From NCBI GenBank assembly GCA_030141605.1, contig JAQGDQ010000005.1, forward strand, positions 1,978,184-2,042,183: a stretch of 64,000 bases of DNA. The letters are read 5' to 3'. The first letter of the stretch is position 1, and every line of letters begins with the position of its first letter. Source of the DNA: Tubiluchus corallicola (taxonomy: Eukaryota; Priapulida; Priapulimorpha; Priapulimorphida; Tubiluchidae). The notes beneath the pieces were generated by a model. That model was given only the letters and a program-made list of their open reading frames with translations, searched no databases and was not told the origin of the DNA. This document shows positions 63,968 through 64,000 of the stretch, piece by piece. Both the position numbers and the translations under genes were made by a program.

Positions 63968-64000
63968 TCTTCTGCGCATGTACCGGACATTCGGGCAGAT

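Overview
This is an AT-rich stretch of nuclear DNA from an animal. Most genes are split by GT-AG introns, often 0.3-2 kb long. Several encode conserved animal proteins: RRP7A, INTS15, ECSIT and TOMM22. The rest is littered with decayed non-LTR retrotransposons, tRNA-derived SINEs, DNA-transposon derivatives (pogo/Tigger, Tc1/mariner) and long microsatellites. There are no operons and no prokaryotic features. The mix suggests an invertebrate, perhaps marine, but I cannot name a phylum from the sequence alone.

Layout. 1-4.2 kb: non-coding, with LINE scraps. 4.2-6.2 kb (minus): the 3' part of an RRP7A-like ribosome-biogenesis gene. 6.3-15 kb: non-coding, with two LINE fragments on the minus strand, a degenerate ATGAGCTCAT repeat field and a tRNA-derived SINE. 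15.0-17.9 kb (plus): an intronless 956-codon gene for a secreted protein with 14 EGF repeats, a sushi domain and a trypsin-like protease domain. 20.1-25.4 kb (minus): INTS15 (C7orf26), six exons, with two DNA-transposon derivatives in intron 4. 26.6-28.8 kb: one possible small ORF and a decayed coding region. 29.7-34.5 kb (minus): ECSIT, seven exons, 389 codons. 39.3-42.6 kb (plus): TOMM22, four coding exons, 166 codons. 45.4-49.1 kb (minus): a three-exon gene for a small two-membrane-segment protein, whose introns hold inverted LINE copies, a tandem duplication and a 156-bp TC tract. 51.8-52.7 kb (minus): a possible unrecognised secreted or membrane protein. 55-57.6 kb: LINE fragments and a long triplet repeat. 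58.8-62.6 kb (plus): two tandemly duplicated two-exon genes for MCCCGFC-type two-membrane-segment proteins. 63.3-64 kb: a large foldback repeat centred on (TA)n.

The housekeeping genes share themes rather than an operon. RRP7A acts in ribosome assembly, INTS15 in the Integrator complex that processes nascent RNA, and ECSIT and TOMM22 in mitochondria. The most interesting local biology is the unrecognised two-membrane-segment family: three genes in 17 kb, all split by a phase-1 intron at the same place just after a GYT motif. The other is the protease, whose EGF repeats carry Notch-type sugar-attachment motifs and whose activation site has threonine where lysine or arginine is expected.

Exon models were read by eye. 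For INTS15, ECSIT, TOMM22 and the three small membrane-protein genes, the exon lengths and phases add up to intact reading frames, which is good internal support. The 5' part of RRP7A, the last exon of INTS15 and several small candidates are uncertain and are marked so.
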